Positions 10,338-19,990 of a DNA stretch of 20,189 nt are shown here, piece by piece. This DNA is from Reclinomonas americana ATCC 50394 (Eukaryota; Jakobida; Jakobea; Jakobida): positions 1-20,189 of the forward strand of contig AFZH01022038.1 of assembly GCA_048213135.1 (NCBI GenBank), given 5' to 3'. The position numbers were made by a program, and so were the translations under genes. The notes beneath the pieces were generated by a model, which saw nothing but the letters and a program-made list of their open reading frames with translations, was not told where the DNA came from and did no database searches. Position 1 is the first letter of the stretch; each line of letters opens with the position of its first letter.

Positions 10338-12383
10338 ATGCGACGCACCGTCAGCGGCTCAGCCGTGCTGGAGGAGTACGCCATGACTGTTGCGTGCACG
10401 CACGCACACAAGCGCGCGCACGCTGTGTTTCACATCTCACTGAGTGATTCTCGTGCAGCCAGCCGCGCTCATGACCTTCTCCTTCGCGGCGGCCGTCGAG
10501 GCTGGCGACGGCGACGATGGCGAGTGCCTGCGGGAGGCAGGGCCTTCGGCAGCAGCCGATGGACTGGAACCGTGGGCGGCGCACTTGTTGGAACAACTCG
10601 TGGGAGTGGCGATTGCGCGCGATGCCGACGAAGAATCAACAGTGGTGATTGCTGATGGATCCATGCTGTGGCCTGAGCCGGGCACGTTGGTCGCCGGTGA
10701 GTGAGAGAGGGAGAGAGAGGAGGAGGAGGAGAGAACTGAGTGAGAGATTGATTCCGTGTTGTTCGTCTGCAGAGATTCAGCTGGAGCCCGGTCCGCATCT
10801 GTCGTCGCTCCTGCTGATGGAACCGCTGGTGTTTCGGCAGCGGCGGAATCGGCACTGTGGGTACTATGCACTGCACAACTGCTTGTGTTTCATGGAGGAG
10901 GGTGCGTGCGTATGTGTGTGTGTGTGCTGGACGCATTGGCATATAGATCCGGACCGACCTCACTCATCCCACACCAACGCAGGCATGTTTGTCGACGCCA
11001 GCGGGGAACCGCACTTTGGGCAGTTGCGCGACTGCATTCGGCACTATGGGGATCGTGCACCGTGGCGCATGCGAGGCGAGTTCTGGCGTGAATTCAATCG
11101 CATCCACGGTGAGCTGCGTGCCGAGTGTCAACGACAGGGCGACCACGGGAACCCGGTGCGTGCGTGCCATACATCTGATCAGTGCAGGGAAACACCGCTC
11201 TCATGCAATGTGAGCATAGTGGCGCGTGCAAGACGTGGAGGACGGCACAATGGAGCGGCCGTATGTGGATTTCCTCGTCGACGAGCGGGGCGACTCGGCC
11301 GTTCGTGCACTCACCGGTCTCCATCCGTCCCTGCGACACTGCATCCAAGCTTTCTCGGAGTTCTCGCCATTCAGCCTCAAGGTGCGTGACATGCTTGCGA
11401 CGAGAGACAACTTGGTGGTCGGCGTGCTTACAGAGGGGGGTCAGCGTGGTGATGTCGAGCTGTTCAGCTTGGATCGCCTGTACACGGCACTGCGTGAGCT
11501 GCACGACCGCCCCACTGGTCGCGTCGCTCTCATGATTGGCGTGTATGCACACTGGGTGGCCGTCATTATCAACAAGCCGGCGCACAACAGCGTGGAAATC
11601 CTCCTTTGCGACTCTTTCAATCCGCACGTCGTTCGTGCCACCGATGCCGAAATTGTGCAGCATGCCATAAATCGGGTGCGTGGCGCCCTTTCTCTCCCTT
11701 TCCTCCCTCCCTCTTTCGTTGTCTTCTCAATCGCACGCACAGCGTCGGCTTCTCAATTGGGACGACGCAACCTTTGAGGAGGCGGTGGAGTCGATGAAGT
11801 GCGCACGCGCGGTGGTGTGGCTGGTGGTGGAGTGCGTGCGCGATCCGGAGAATGTGCGACGCGTGTACTGTCGCTACCTGGTGTACGGCTATCTGGAGCG
11901 TTTCTATCGTGTGGTCCTCGGCATGGCCGACCTCGATATGGTGACGCACTTTGTTTGTCTCGCTCGCGAGAGCGCTGCATGCGCCATGTGTCTCATTGTT
12001 GTGTTGTTTGTGGGGGAGAGCAGGACACGGTCGATCTGGACGAGTTGGAGAGCGCTGTGTGGTCGGAGCATGGCTTCTCGGTGCGCGCACTGCGCGAGTG
12101 GATCAACGATTACGACCCACCGCAGCAAGTATCCACACTGATCTTTGGTCGCATTCGTACGGTGCGCCACTTCTGCACATCTCTTTCGGTCTCTCCCTCT
12201 CTCACATCGCAGGTGTGCTGTGAGCAGGTCGGCACCAAGTACCTGGTGGAGCCGACTCGTGGCTTCCTGCTGCGCTGGGCTCGTCGCATCACTGACGAGG
12301 CAGCGTCGTTTGTCGATCAGGACTGCAAGAAGCTGCTGGCACTGACGGCGGAGATTACGAAAATGTTCGCCGACCCACCGTAG
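10338..12383 (+). CDS. Putative papain-order cysteine peptidase (ubiquitin-type)
   Basis: Eight exons with consistent phases give 521 aa: 10338-10388, 10459-10696, 10773-10901, 10983-11155, 11220-11675, 11743-11952, 12024-12161, 12213-12383 (TAG). Candidate catalytic residues are Cys125 in RHCGYYALHN, His308 in YAHWVAVII and Asp328 in LLCDSFN. The Cys-His-Asp order and the HW...DS(F/L)N pattern match papain-fold deubiquitinases such as Josephin; the CGYYALHN block also recalls the cysteine region of Ulp1/C48 peptidases, where the order is reversed. No known family is an obvious full-length match, so substrate (ubiquitin, SUMO or other) is open. The first exon is tiny and its start is a best guess; a start at the Met near 10468 is possible. 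The C-terminal part (from about residue 350) is helical-looking and unrecognised. The gene is divergent from the macro gene and ends 26 bp from DIS3. Confidence 0.62.
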
Positions 12384-12409
12384 CGCACGTGCTGTTTTCT
12401 GTTTACCAG
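12384..12409. other. 26-bp convergent gap between two stop codons
   Basis: Only 26 bases separate the TAG of the peptidase-like gene (+) and the TGA of DIS3 (-). Each 3' UTR and polyadenylation site must therefore lie inside the neighbouring gene, so the two transcripts are expected to overlap in antisense. No AATAAA is present. Confidence 0.75.
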
Positions 12410-13093
12410 TCAGTCTCCGCTACCACCGACGGTGCGGGCTGCGGTACTACGCGCCAGACGGGCACGCAGCACTGGCTCGTTGGCCACCAGACACAGCTGC
12501 CAGTCGGGTATGCTGTGCAACGACAGCGTGCCGCCGCGAATGCGCTCGATCAAGAGTGAAGCCACGCGAATCCACTTCCGCAGCTTCTCTCGATGTCGTT
12601 CCGCGTAGAATCCACTGCACAGTCGCTGTCGTGGCATATCGCGTACGCGCAGGAGCGTCTTGTCAATGAGCCATCCGGGACGCACTGCGAGGCGATATGT
12701 GGATGAGCGGCGACGAATGACGGCATCAGTTGTGGCATTTGCAGCGCAACTCTCTGTCAACAGTGCAAGCAGCAGCTGGTACGGGGATTCGGTCGCGCCT
12801 TTTTGTTTTCGTCCACTGCCTCCGCCGGCGGCTGCTGCTGCTGATGTCGACGACACCGTGTCCGACTGCATCGCCAACAGTGAGTAACTCGTCGTCCACT
12901 CGGGCGCAACGCAGCACACGCAACACTGTCGCCATCGCTGGAGGCGCTCCGTCCATCGACAGTCGGTGCTTGTGCCTCCTGCACCTCGCGCTGCGGAAGG
13001 AATGCGCGTGAATCCTCCACACCCGCATCGTCCACAAATGACTGGCAGTCGGCGTTCTTCATCAGCGTCGCCAGTTGCAGAGCCACAGATGGC
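12410..13093 (-). other. C-terminal extension of DIS3 (about 207 aa)
   Basis: After the S1 domain ends near NESRYRR, an acceptor at 13094 opens exon 13093-12925, which joins in phase (AGT / TCG across a 59-nt GTTGCG...GCAG intron) to the last exon 12865-12410. The extension has a Ser/Ala/Gly/Gln-rich linker, then a basic, helical-looking part containing [28 protein letters not shown] and [20 protein letters not shown]. Typical DIS3 proteins end with a short basic tail. It could instead be a separate small gene starting at the ATG near 12871 (MQSDTVSS); the clean splice argues against that. I recognise no domain in it. Confidence 0.5.
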
Positions 13094-16000
13094 CTATGTG
13101 GGATGAGTGATATGAGCACGCGCGAATCGTGAGAACATGTGACGCTGCGTGCCAACCCACCTCCGATATCGCGACTCGTTCAACCGCACTCGCACGCAGA
13201 TCTTGTCAAACAGGCGGTATGTGAACCGCTTTCCGTTGTCGAATGCAAGTGTCTGCGACACAGACGGACGTGAGACTCAAATACGTGGACGCTCCCCAAA
13301 TAACTGTGTATAGACTGACCCAGGAGGTCGCGTTCTCTGGATCGAATTCAACAGTCGGCGTGGTGCGCGGCTGCCGCGCCGGCAAATGCGTGTCGTCCGG
13401 CAGGTTGCCGTCGCGATCAAGAACCCTCAATGGAGCGCGCACGCGCGATCTGCGAACACGGCAGTGACGCATGTGTCAGTAGCTGGCAGTGCATCGTCAG
13501 CAGGGAATGATAACGCACTTGGGAAGGAATGTGGAGAATGTGCCCTGCGACCCAATGCCGGTGATAATCGCCAGCGTGGAAATCTCCTTGCCTGCATAGT
13601 ACAGTGCTCTGCATTGCGAACAAGAGAAATACAATTGGATGAGATATCGGCTGAGAGGGAAAAGAAAATGAAACACCGTGAAAGCACGCAACTTGAACCA
13701 GTCGGAGGCGTCGCGTTGAATGTTCTTGGAAGCGCGGTTCATAATGTTGATGTGTTGCGCGTGAGACGACACCAGTCGAGTGTCGCGACACAACGGCGAC
13801 AGCTACACATGATAAGTCAGCGCGTAAAAGGAGCCGACAAGAAGTGCAAAATATATGCGATCCTGCACCTCAGCCTCGCTGCGGGCCTTGTCAACAGCCA
13901 TGGACGCCAGCAGCTGGCGGTGAACAATGACATCGGCGTACCGACGAATCGGTGACCTACACACGTTCGTGCGTTGTCAGTCAGTCAGCCTGTCATGCAT
14001 CTCTCTCCCTCTCGTGCCCAACGCAACGTGAAATGCGTGTAAAAGTTGAGGGCGAGCGCATAATGGTAGAACTCTGACGGCGCACAAGTGCCAGACGAAA
14101 TATACCTGCGATCGCACCGTGAACAGACCACACAGACAGACAACAGGCTTGTAGCTGACAGGCGACGCACTCGGCCTCGTTCATCGCGCGCGCAGCCACC
14201 GACTTGAGCAGGAAGTGAATGTAGGGATCGGATTCGTCATGAACCTTGGACAGGCTCTCGGCCAGCGCCCGACTCGAGTGTGTGTGAATGTGGAACCTGG
14301 CGGAGGGAGCGGTGCTGTTCAGCAACGAGCACCAGAACGGTGTCTCGTATAAGCACGTACCCGCGAGATTTGGCAGTGGCCACAAGCGTGGCAAAGTTCG
14401 ACTCATCGGGACTCGCCAGTCGACGCAACAGCGCGCTGGCAGGGAAATAGTCGTACAAACGGGCCGCCACCACCTATCCCGAGCGCCACACACTCGATGA
14501 GCAGAACAGCTGGGTGGCAGGTGACGAAACAAACGCAACATGATTGGCAAAAATCATCCACTCGGCCACCGTCTCATGCATCTCCACCTCGGTTTCGATT
14601 TCTGCACGACAAAGATGTGAGAGAGAGAAGAGAGATAGAGGGACAGCCACAAGACAGACACAATGACGTGCCAGCGTTGGTGACGTGAGTGCCTTCGACC
14701 TTGAACTTGATCTCTTGCAGACTCTCCAGCTCAATGGCTCCGCGGTCGACGCGATCTGCCCTCATGCGTCGTCCAATGTTGAACAGGTGCTCGATCGCCG
14801 TCTTCACTTTGTTGTACTTGGCCACGTCGGCGACGAACTCCGATAGCACATTGGTGCGACCGGTGGCCGAGTACACACTTGGCACGTACGGTTTGCCGGT
14901 GGCCTCCACCGCTGCGCCATCGAAAATGAGATGCAATGAAACAGGGAGAGAGGGAGCGGAGCGAACGCACCAGCCGGTGTCTTGCAGAAATCTTTGTGCG
15001 AACGCGAAAACACCACTGTGTGTGCCTCTTCGTAGGCCAGCGTGTAGCTGCAAGCATGCGCAACACCTTTTCAGCAACGGTGAAGCAGGTGGGTCAGTCA
15101 GCATGAGTGCACTCGGTGACAAAAACCTGTTGCGAAGGACCGTTCGTGCATATTGTGTGGACAGCAACTTGCGTCCGCTGGGGTCGTACTCGCAGAACAC
15201 ACTGACCGCAAAGCGGTCGCAGCCCGAGTGCAAACTGCACAGACGTAATCATGCCAATCACTGGAAATGTTAGCAGCACAACAACAACAACGACAACAAC
15301 AACAAGTCGGACGGCGTGCGGCCACATATCTGATGAGAGCACTCCTGGCAACATGTCGAGTCGTCGATCGATGAGGTACACCGTGGTACCGCGCTGCGAC
15401 GCCTCCACATCAAGCGGCGAACCCTCTTTCACAAAGTGCGCCACATCAGCAATGTCTGCAAAAGGACAGGGGGATAAGTCGCCGATCGACAGTGAGAGGC
15501 ATGCCCGTTTGGAAGAAAAACGCACGGACGCCAATCTCGATGTTTCCCGACGGCAGCACCCGGACCGACATGGCATCGTCAATGTCGACACAGCCAACTG
15601 GATCGATGCTCATCACCATGTGCGAGTCACGAATGTCCAGTCGCTCCGACAAGTCCTGCGCCTTACATGAGTGACGGTATCATCGAGCAGAGCGCGCGTC
15701 AAGCGAAAAATCCTCACCTCGGCAGTGACACGCCACGTTTCTGGGTTCGGGAGCGACTGCAACGCCGCAGCCGGGAACGGCAAAGCATTCGACCGCAACT
15801 GGTGCTCAATCAACAACGCCTCCGTCTCCACGTCGATGTTGCCGATAGGCCCCAGCGCTCGCACGTAGAAACCGTCGGGATACCTGCGGAGTGTAGCGTC
15901 GCTTCAATGACACACCAGTGACGACGACGACAGACGAGCGCGCTCACCGACTGTCTTTGGACCAGTTCGCAATACGCAGCACCAGTCGCTGGTCGAGCAG

Positions 16001-17853
16001 ATCACGCACCTGGCGGGTGCGAATGCGGATCTTCGGTATTCTCATGTCCATCGGCACACACAGCACCGTATACGTGGCCCCGGCTGCCGGTACCGACGAT
16101 GCTTCTGTTGCAGATGCCGCGACTGTCTCCTCTGTCACCCGGTTTGCCGCCGACACCGACTCCACCGCCTCCACCAGTGGTTCGGCTGCACCAGCGAGTG
16201 GGTCGATCCGGTCGTCCAACTGCATGGTACACACATACGTGGCTCGGACAACGAACCGAGTCAAGGTACACACACTCCACAGGCAACAGCTTCAAGAAAA
16301 GACGAGAAGCGATGGCAAGGATATTCTCTCCAGTTGCGCTGCATGATGGCAACCACTCGTGCCTCCCGTCCGTTCTCGCCCTCGATGACCTCCACTGCCA
16401 CTCGATCGCCGTGGATGGCACGATTGCTGATCAGCAGCGGCGGCGGCGGCGGCAATAGATGGTGAGTCAGCGGATCGTGATTAAGAGGAGAAGCAACTCA
16501 CAGACCGATTGGCTTCGCCTCGAATGACCAAATCTGAGCTCCTGCCCAGACCAGCCGCGCTGGCTGCTGGGGCAGCGGCGGCGCCAGTGGCGGCCACTGA
16601 CGGTGCCTCGTCGCCCTCAAACTCCACTTCGCTACCGGCCTCACTGGCAGCACGCGCACTATTGCCACACGAACAAGTGAGTGCGGAAGCGAGTGAGAGG
16701 GTGGATGAGTGGGCGAGCGACAACACGCACAGATCCAAGCTGCTGGTGACCGACTTGTCCTCGGCGGCGACACTGCCGACGCCACCACCGAGATCCTTGC
16801 TGTTCGACTTGAAATAGGCCTCTTCCGGGCGAAACTGGTTCACGTGGATCACGCCAGAGAGGAAACGACCGGCGCGTACGCCATCAACAATGACGGATTC
16901 GGGCAGATGTTCGCCAAACAGAAAATCGGCTGCGGCCGGACTCGACTCGAGCGTCAACAGCAGCGACTGATACAACGCCGACAACTCCACGGACATGCTC
17001 TCGTAAAAGGCCGCCACCCAGTCGCCGACACTCATGACAGTCACGCCAGGCACCGGCGACGACGAGTACACCTCGGGCGTGCGAGTGACAATCACAATCG
17101 GCATGCGTCGCTGCAAGTGCTCCGACATCCACACTGCCGCCCGATGCACCGCTGCGCTCCCCCGATCACCAGAGTGAGATACGACAACACACACACACAC
17201 ACACACACACACTCTCTGTCTTGCACACTCCCGAACCTCGCCAATCACGCGCCGCCTCCGACTCGCCGACCTGCCGATGCACATGTGTGGCCTCAAAGTG
17301 CTCGTTGCAGAACACCGAGCAGTGCCGATTGGCATGAGAGACCACAGCTCTGCGCAGGGCGATCAGAAGACAAAAAACACGCACGAGTTGTGCGGAAGTC
17401 AAGGAAACATGCACACACCTCATGCGCATGTACTTGCGTTGCGTTCGCAAATCCTTCAGCTGCATCACACCGTGTCAAACAGAGGCAAGAGACGGGGAGA
17501 AGCAGTGGAACACGCGCGCGCAACAGCCAGAGCAGCCGTCTCCAGGAACACGACATTCGCGACGCGCGGGTGCTCGAACAACTCGAGAAAATGCACCACC
17601 AGATCAACGTCGGGCATGGCATAGTGCGAAGCCTCACTCTCCAGCAGTCGCCGATTGAACTCGCAACTACACCAGACAAACGCGAGTGTGAGGTCGAATG
17701 CACGGGGGAGAGACAGAGAGAGCGGATGTCTCACCGCCCTGCTGGGCACAAGGCGCTGTCGCACGCAATGTCATCGCGAAAGTAGTGCTCACGCAGCAGC
17801 TGCGACACGCCACCGCGCTTGTTCTTGCGCGCCAGCTTCAGCTGCTTCAGCAT
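12410..17853 (-). CDS. DIS3: DIS3/RRP44, exosome 3'-5' exoribonuclease
   Basis: Catalytic subunit of the RNA exosome. Exons run 17853-17735, 17666-17525, 17459-17419, 17349-17237, 17151-16731, 16658-16506, 16426-16276, 16219-15948, 15883-15718, 15661-15526, 15455-15326, 15234-15127, 15047-14971, from 14911, then smaller exons to 13093-12925 and 12865-12410. Order: N-terminal [18 protein letters not shown] with a Cys-rich CR3-like motif, PIN domain (about 17640-17000), cold-shock domains ([29 protein letters not shown]), RNB with [37 protein letters not shown] and [13 protein letters not shown], then an S1 domain (about 13615-13100). The RNB acidic cluster and the RR of SPIRRYAD are intact, so exonuclease activity is expected. 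The PIN centre is not intact, and a tail of about 207 aa follows S1. The junctions between about 14700 and 13200 are only partly resolved. CR3 and overall layout favour DIS3 over DIS3L2. Confidence 0.95.
15271..15306. repeat. CAA-rich microsatellite in a DIS3 intron
   Basis: A run of ACA/ACG/CAA triplets (on the - strand TTG/TTGTTGTCG) lies inside the DIS3 intron 15325-15235, giving this intron, at 91 nt, one of the longest lengths in the gene. It reads as a poly-Val frame if translated through, which is an artefact. Confidence 0.8.
17000..17666 (-). other. PIN domain of DIS3 lacking most catalytic acids
   Basis: The segment [20 protein letters not shown] continues to [13 protein letters not shown], then [38 protein letters not shown] and [12 protein letters not shown], which aligns block by block with the PIN domain of human DIS3. 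Of the four metal-binding acids of that family, the first Asp (in MPD) is kept. The Glu expected after FLETAA is Ala, the Asp of the NDRND block is Ala (with a shifted Asp nearby), and the Asp of the ITND block is Arg. Endonuclease activity is therefore probably lost, as in human DIS3L; tethering to the exosome could remain. Confidence 0.65.
17184..17213. repeat. (CA)n microsatellite in a DIS3 intron
   Basis: About 13-14 consecutive CA dinucleotides lie within the DIS3 intron 17236-17152. On the coding strand this is a GT run just upstream of the acceptor. It is the longest pure repeat in the window and could vary in length between individuals. Confidence 0.9.
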
Positions 17854-17912
17854 TCTCTCTCGCACACAACACAGCGACTGAAAGGACACGAGAGGACATT
17901 GCTTTGGGGCAC
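17854..17912. promoter_or_regulatory. 59-bp divergent promoter between DIS3 and ERCC8/CSA
   Basis: Only 59 bases separate the DIS3 ATG (-) and the CSA ATG (+). The segment holds CTCTCTCGCACACAACACAG and GGACACGAGAGGACATT. No TATA box is seen. The gap is too small for two independent promoters with ordinary 5' UTRs, so either transcription is bidirectional from one element or one start codon is downstream of the one chosen (for CSA, the N-terminus is longer than in the human protein). Confidence 0.55.
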
Positions 17913-19990
17913 ATGGACGCGGAGCTCGTGCGCTCTGCCCTGTGCACCTCCACTCGCGCAGCACAGGTGGCCTCTGCCAGCACTGTGCCAGCAGTGCGCG
18001 CCAACACACGACGCGGCGATCGTCCACTCTGCAACGTGTCCGTGGCGCGACTGCTGGTGGCGCGGGAGAATGGTCTGGCGTGCGCGCGCTGCTCGCTGAC
18101 TCCGCAGCGCGTGAACTGGGGACGCGAGGACCCAGCGTGCATGCTGATGCGCATGCACAAGTATGCGCGTGTGGACTTGTCGATGGAGCGCGCGGTGAGT
18201 AGCGTGCATGCCGCCGGTGTGAATTGGTTGGATGTCGATGCCGCCGAGCACCGATAGTTGAGTTGTCTCTGTATGTCATGTGCTGTCTTGCTGGGGGGAG
18301 GCTTACGTGAGCGAGGAGCGGTGCAGTCTGCTGACGGCCGGAGGCGATGCACGCATCTGCCTGTACGATGTCGAAGAGAAGCTGGCCGATTCGTCGCGCA
18401 GCACCGCGCCGCGATCGATTACACCGCTGGAGGTCATTGACAGGCATGTGGAGCACGTTGGTTTTTGTCTTACAGCGGGGACCACCTTGTTGAATGAGAT
18501 GTGCAGGAAGCGAGGCCACTCCAAGGCGGTGTCGAGTGTGGCCTGGTTTCCATTTGACACGGGCATGTTCGTCACGTCGAGTTTCGATTATACCTGCAAG
18601 TTGTGGGATACGAATGCGATGCAGGTTGCGTACCCGTTATCCTGTGTGTGTCGCGTCCCCCATTGGCATCGAGGTGACGATGACGACGACGACAACGGCG
18701 CAGAGTGTGGTGGAGTTCCAGTTTCAAACACACGTGCATCAAGTGTGCTTTTCGCCAGTGGCCGCTCGCCACAGTATGATCGCCGGTGTGTGTGTGTAGT
18801 GTTGTGTTGATTGTGATGTCCACACCGTTGCCGACTGTGCGCCACGCTGCAGCGGCTGCGAATGACAACAAGGTCCGCCTCGGTGACTATCGCACCGGAG
18901 CATTCACGCACTCGTTTTTGGGTCATCAGGCTCCCACCTGGTCGGTGGCGTGGAGCCCGGTGGATGAGTTCCTTCTCGTGAGGTGCCAGTTGTCGATGGT
19001 GACGTGAGTCGTGACAACAAAGTCTGACGGTACCCCTCTTGCAGTGGTGCCGAGGATGGCGTGATCCTGGTGTGGGATGTGCGCCGAGCGGGTGCACTTG
19101 CCAAGTTGCCCTACGAGAAGCCAAAGCACGGCGACGGCAAGAGACGACCACTGAATGGTGAGGGGTCGGGTTGTGTGTGTGTGCATATGCGGGTCAGCAC
19201 TTGTGTGTAACAGTCGAGGCACAGCGGCAGACATTGCCGACGATGGAGTGCGTGCACACGACGACTGCGTCAATGCGCTGTGCTTCAGTCGCGACGCACG
19301 CTATTTGCTGTCGTATGGACGCGATTCGCGCTTGCATTGTTGGGATTTTGCCAGTGGAGCCGACACCATGGTTCGTGGACTATCCTCGTGTTCGTCAGCT
19401 CCCCACTGCTCACCGTGCGGTGTGCGAGCAGATCAACTATCCTGGCACCGACAATGTGTACACGCTGACTTTGCGCATGGACGTGTGCAACGACGGTCAG
19501 CACGTTCTCGTGCCGGTGGGGTGCGTCGAAAAGAAGCCTCACCACTTCTCACCGATCGCTCCTCATGTACCTCTCGGTGTGTGCATGCACACACAGCGAC
19601 TCGGTCCACATGTATAGCATTCTCGGAGGTCGGTGCCATAGGCGACTTCGGGCGCACGCCGACGAGGTGTCGGCCTGCGTGCAACATCCGACGCGTGAGG
19701 TCTGCGGAGAATTCGAATGTGGTGCATCTGCGCACTTGTCTGACGCTCAGCATCGATGATCGCCGCAGGAGATTTACACGACCGGACGCGATCACCAGAT
19801 CCTGGTGTGGTCGCCGCCACTCGCTGCCGTGGTCGACGAGGCCGATGGATCGGTGAGAGTGCATGATTTTCGCCAAATCGGCGTCGTTCGATTGATGCTC
19901 AATTCATGCGATGCCCTTCGACGTTTTCTTTTTTGGTGGCTGTACGTACGACAGAACGGCCACGACGACGCCGACTGGATCGACGACTGA
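17913..19990 (+). CDS. ERCC8: ERCC8/CSA, WD40 substrate receptor of CRL4 ubiquitin ligase
   Basis: CSA recruits DDB1-CUL4 to stalled RNA polymerase II in transcription-coupled repair. Exons: 17913-18256, 18327-18624 (probably split by an intron at 18444-18506), 18704-18785, 18853-18982, 19045-19157, 19225-19370, 19432-19520, 19597-19699, 19769-19852, 19955-19990 (TGA); 453 aa with the split, 474 without. Phases agree at each junction. Blocks match human CSA in order: VHAAGVNWLDVD, YLLTAGGDARICLYDVEE, AWFPFDTGMFVTSSFD with CKLWDTNAMQ, NDNKVRLGDYRTG, SWSP-like VAWSPVDEFLLVSGAEDG, LVWDVRRAG, CVNALCFSRDARYLLSYGRD, HVLVPVGDSVHMYSI, IYTTGRDHQILVWSP, and an acidic end DDADWIDD like the human tail. 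LLVARENGL and REDP resemble the human N-terminal DDB1-binding helices (FLSARQTGL...EDP). About 50-70 residues at the N-terminus are extra, or hide one more intron near 18074. Confidence 0.93.
18444..18506 (+). other. Candidate GC-AG intron in ERCC8/CSA
   Basis: The frame is open through this 63-bp stretch, so no intron is forced. It carries a pyrimidine-rich segment (GTTTTTGTCTTACAG) and ends GTGCAG, and it starts AG/GCATGT, close to the usual GC donor. Removing it joins VIDR to KRGHSKAVSSVAW and removes residues that have no counterpart in human CSA. A weak GT donor of the right phase is not available. Confidence 0.45.

Noticed and set aside
11182-11218. A small exon GNTALMQ between 11188 and 11208
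   Set aside because: It would need a 23-nt intron after it; one 64-nt intron (11156-11219) in phase 0 explains the same sequence better.
15098-15325. Poly-Cys/Val run on the - strand near 15280, possibly metal-binding
   Set aside because: It is the translation of the CAA/ACA repeat inside a DIS3 intron with clear donor (15325) and acceptor (15235).
16709-17785. 358-aa + strand frame opposite DIS3
   Set aside because: It is the antisense shadow of DIS3 exons and crosses the CA microsatellite; the - strand encodes the conserved PIN and cold-shock blocks.
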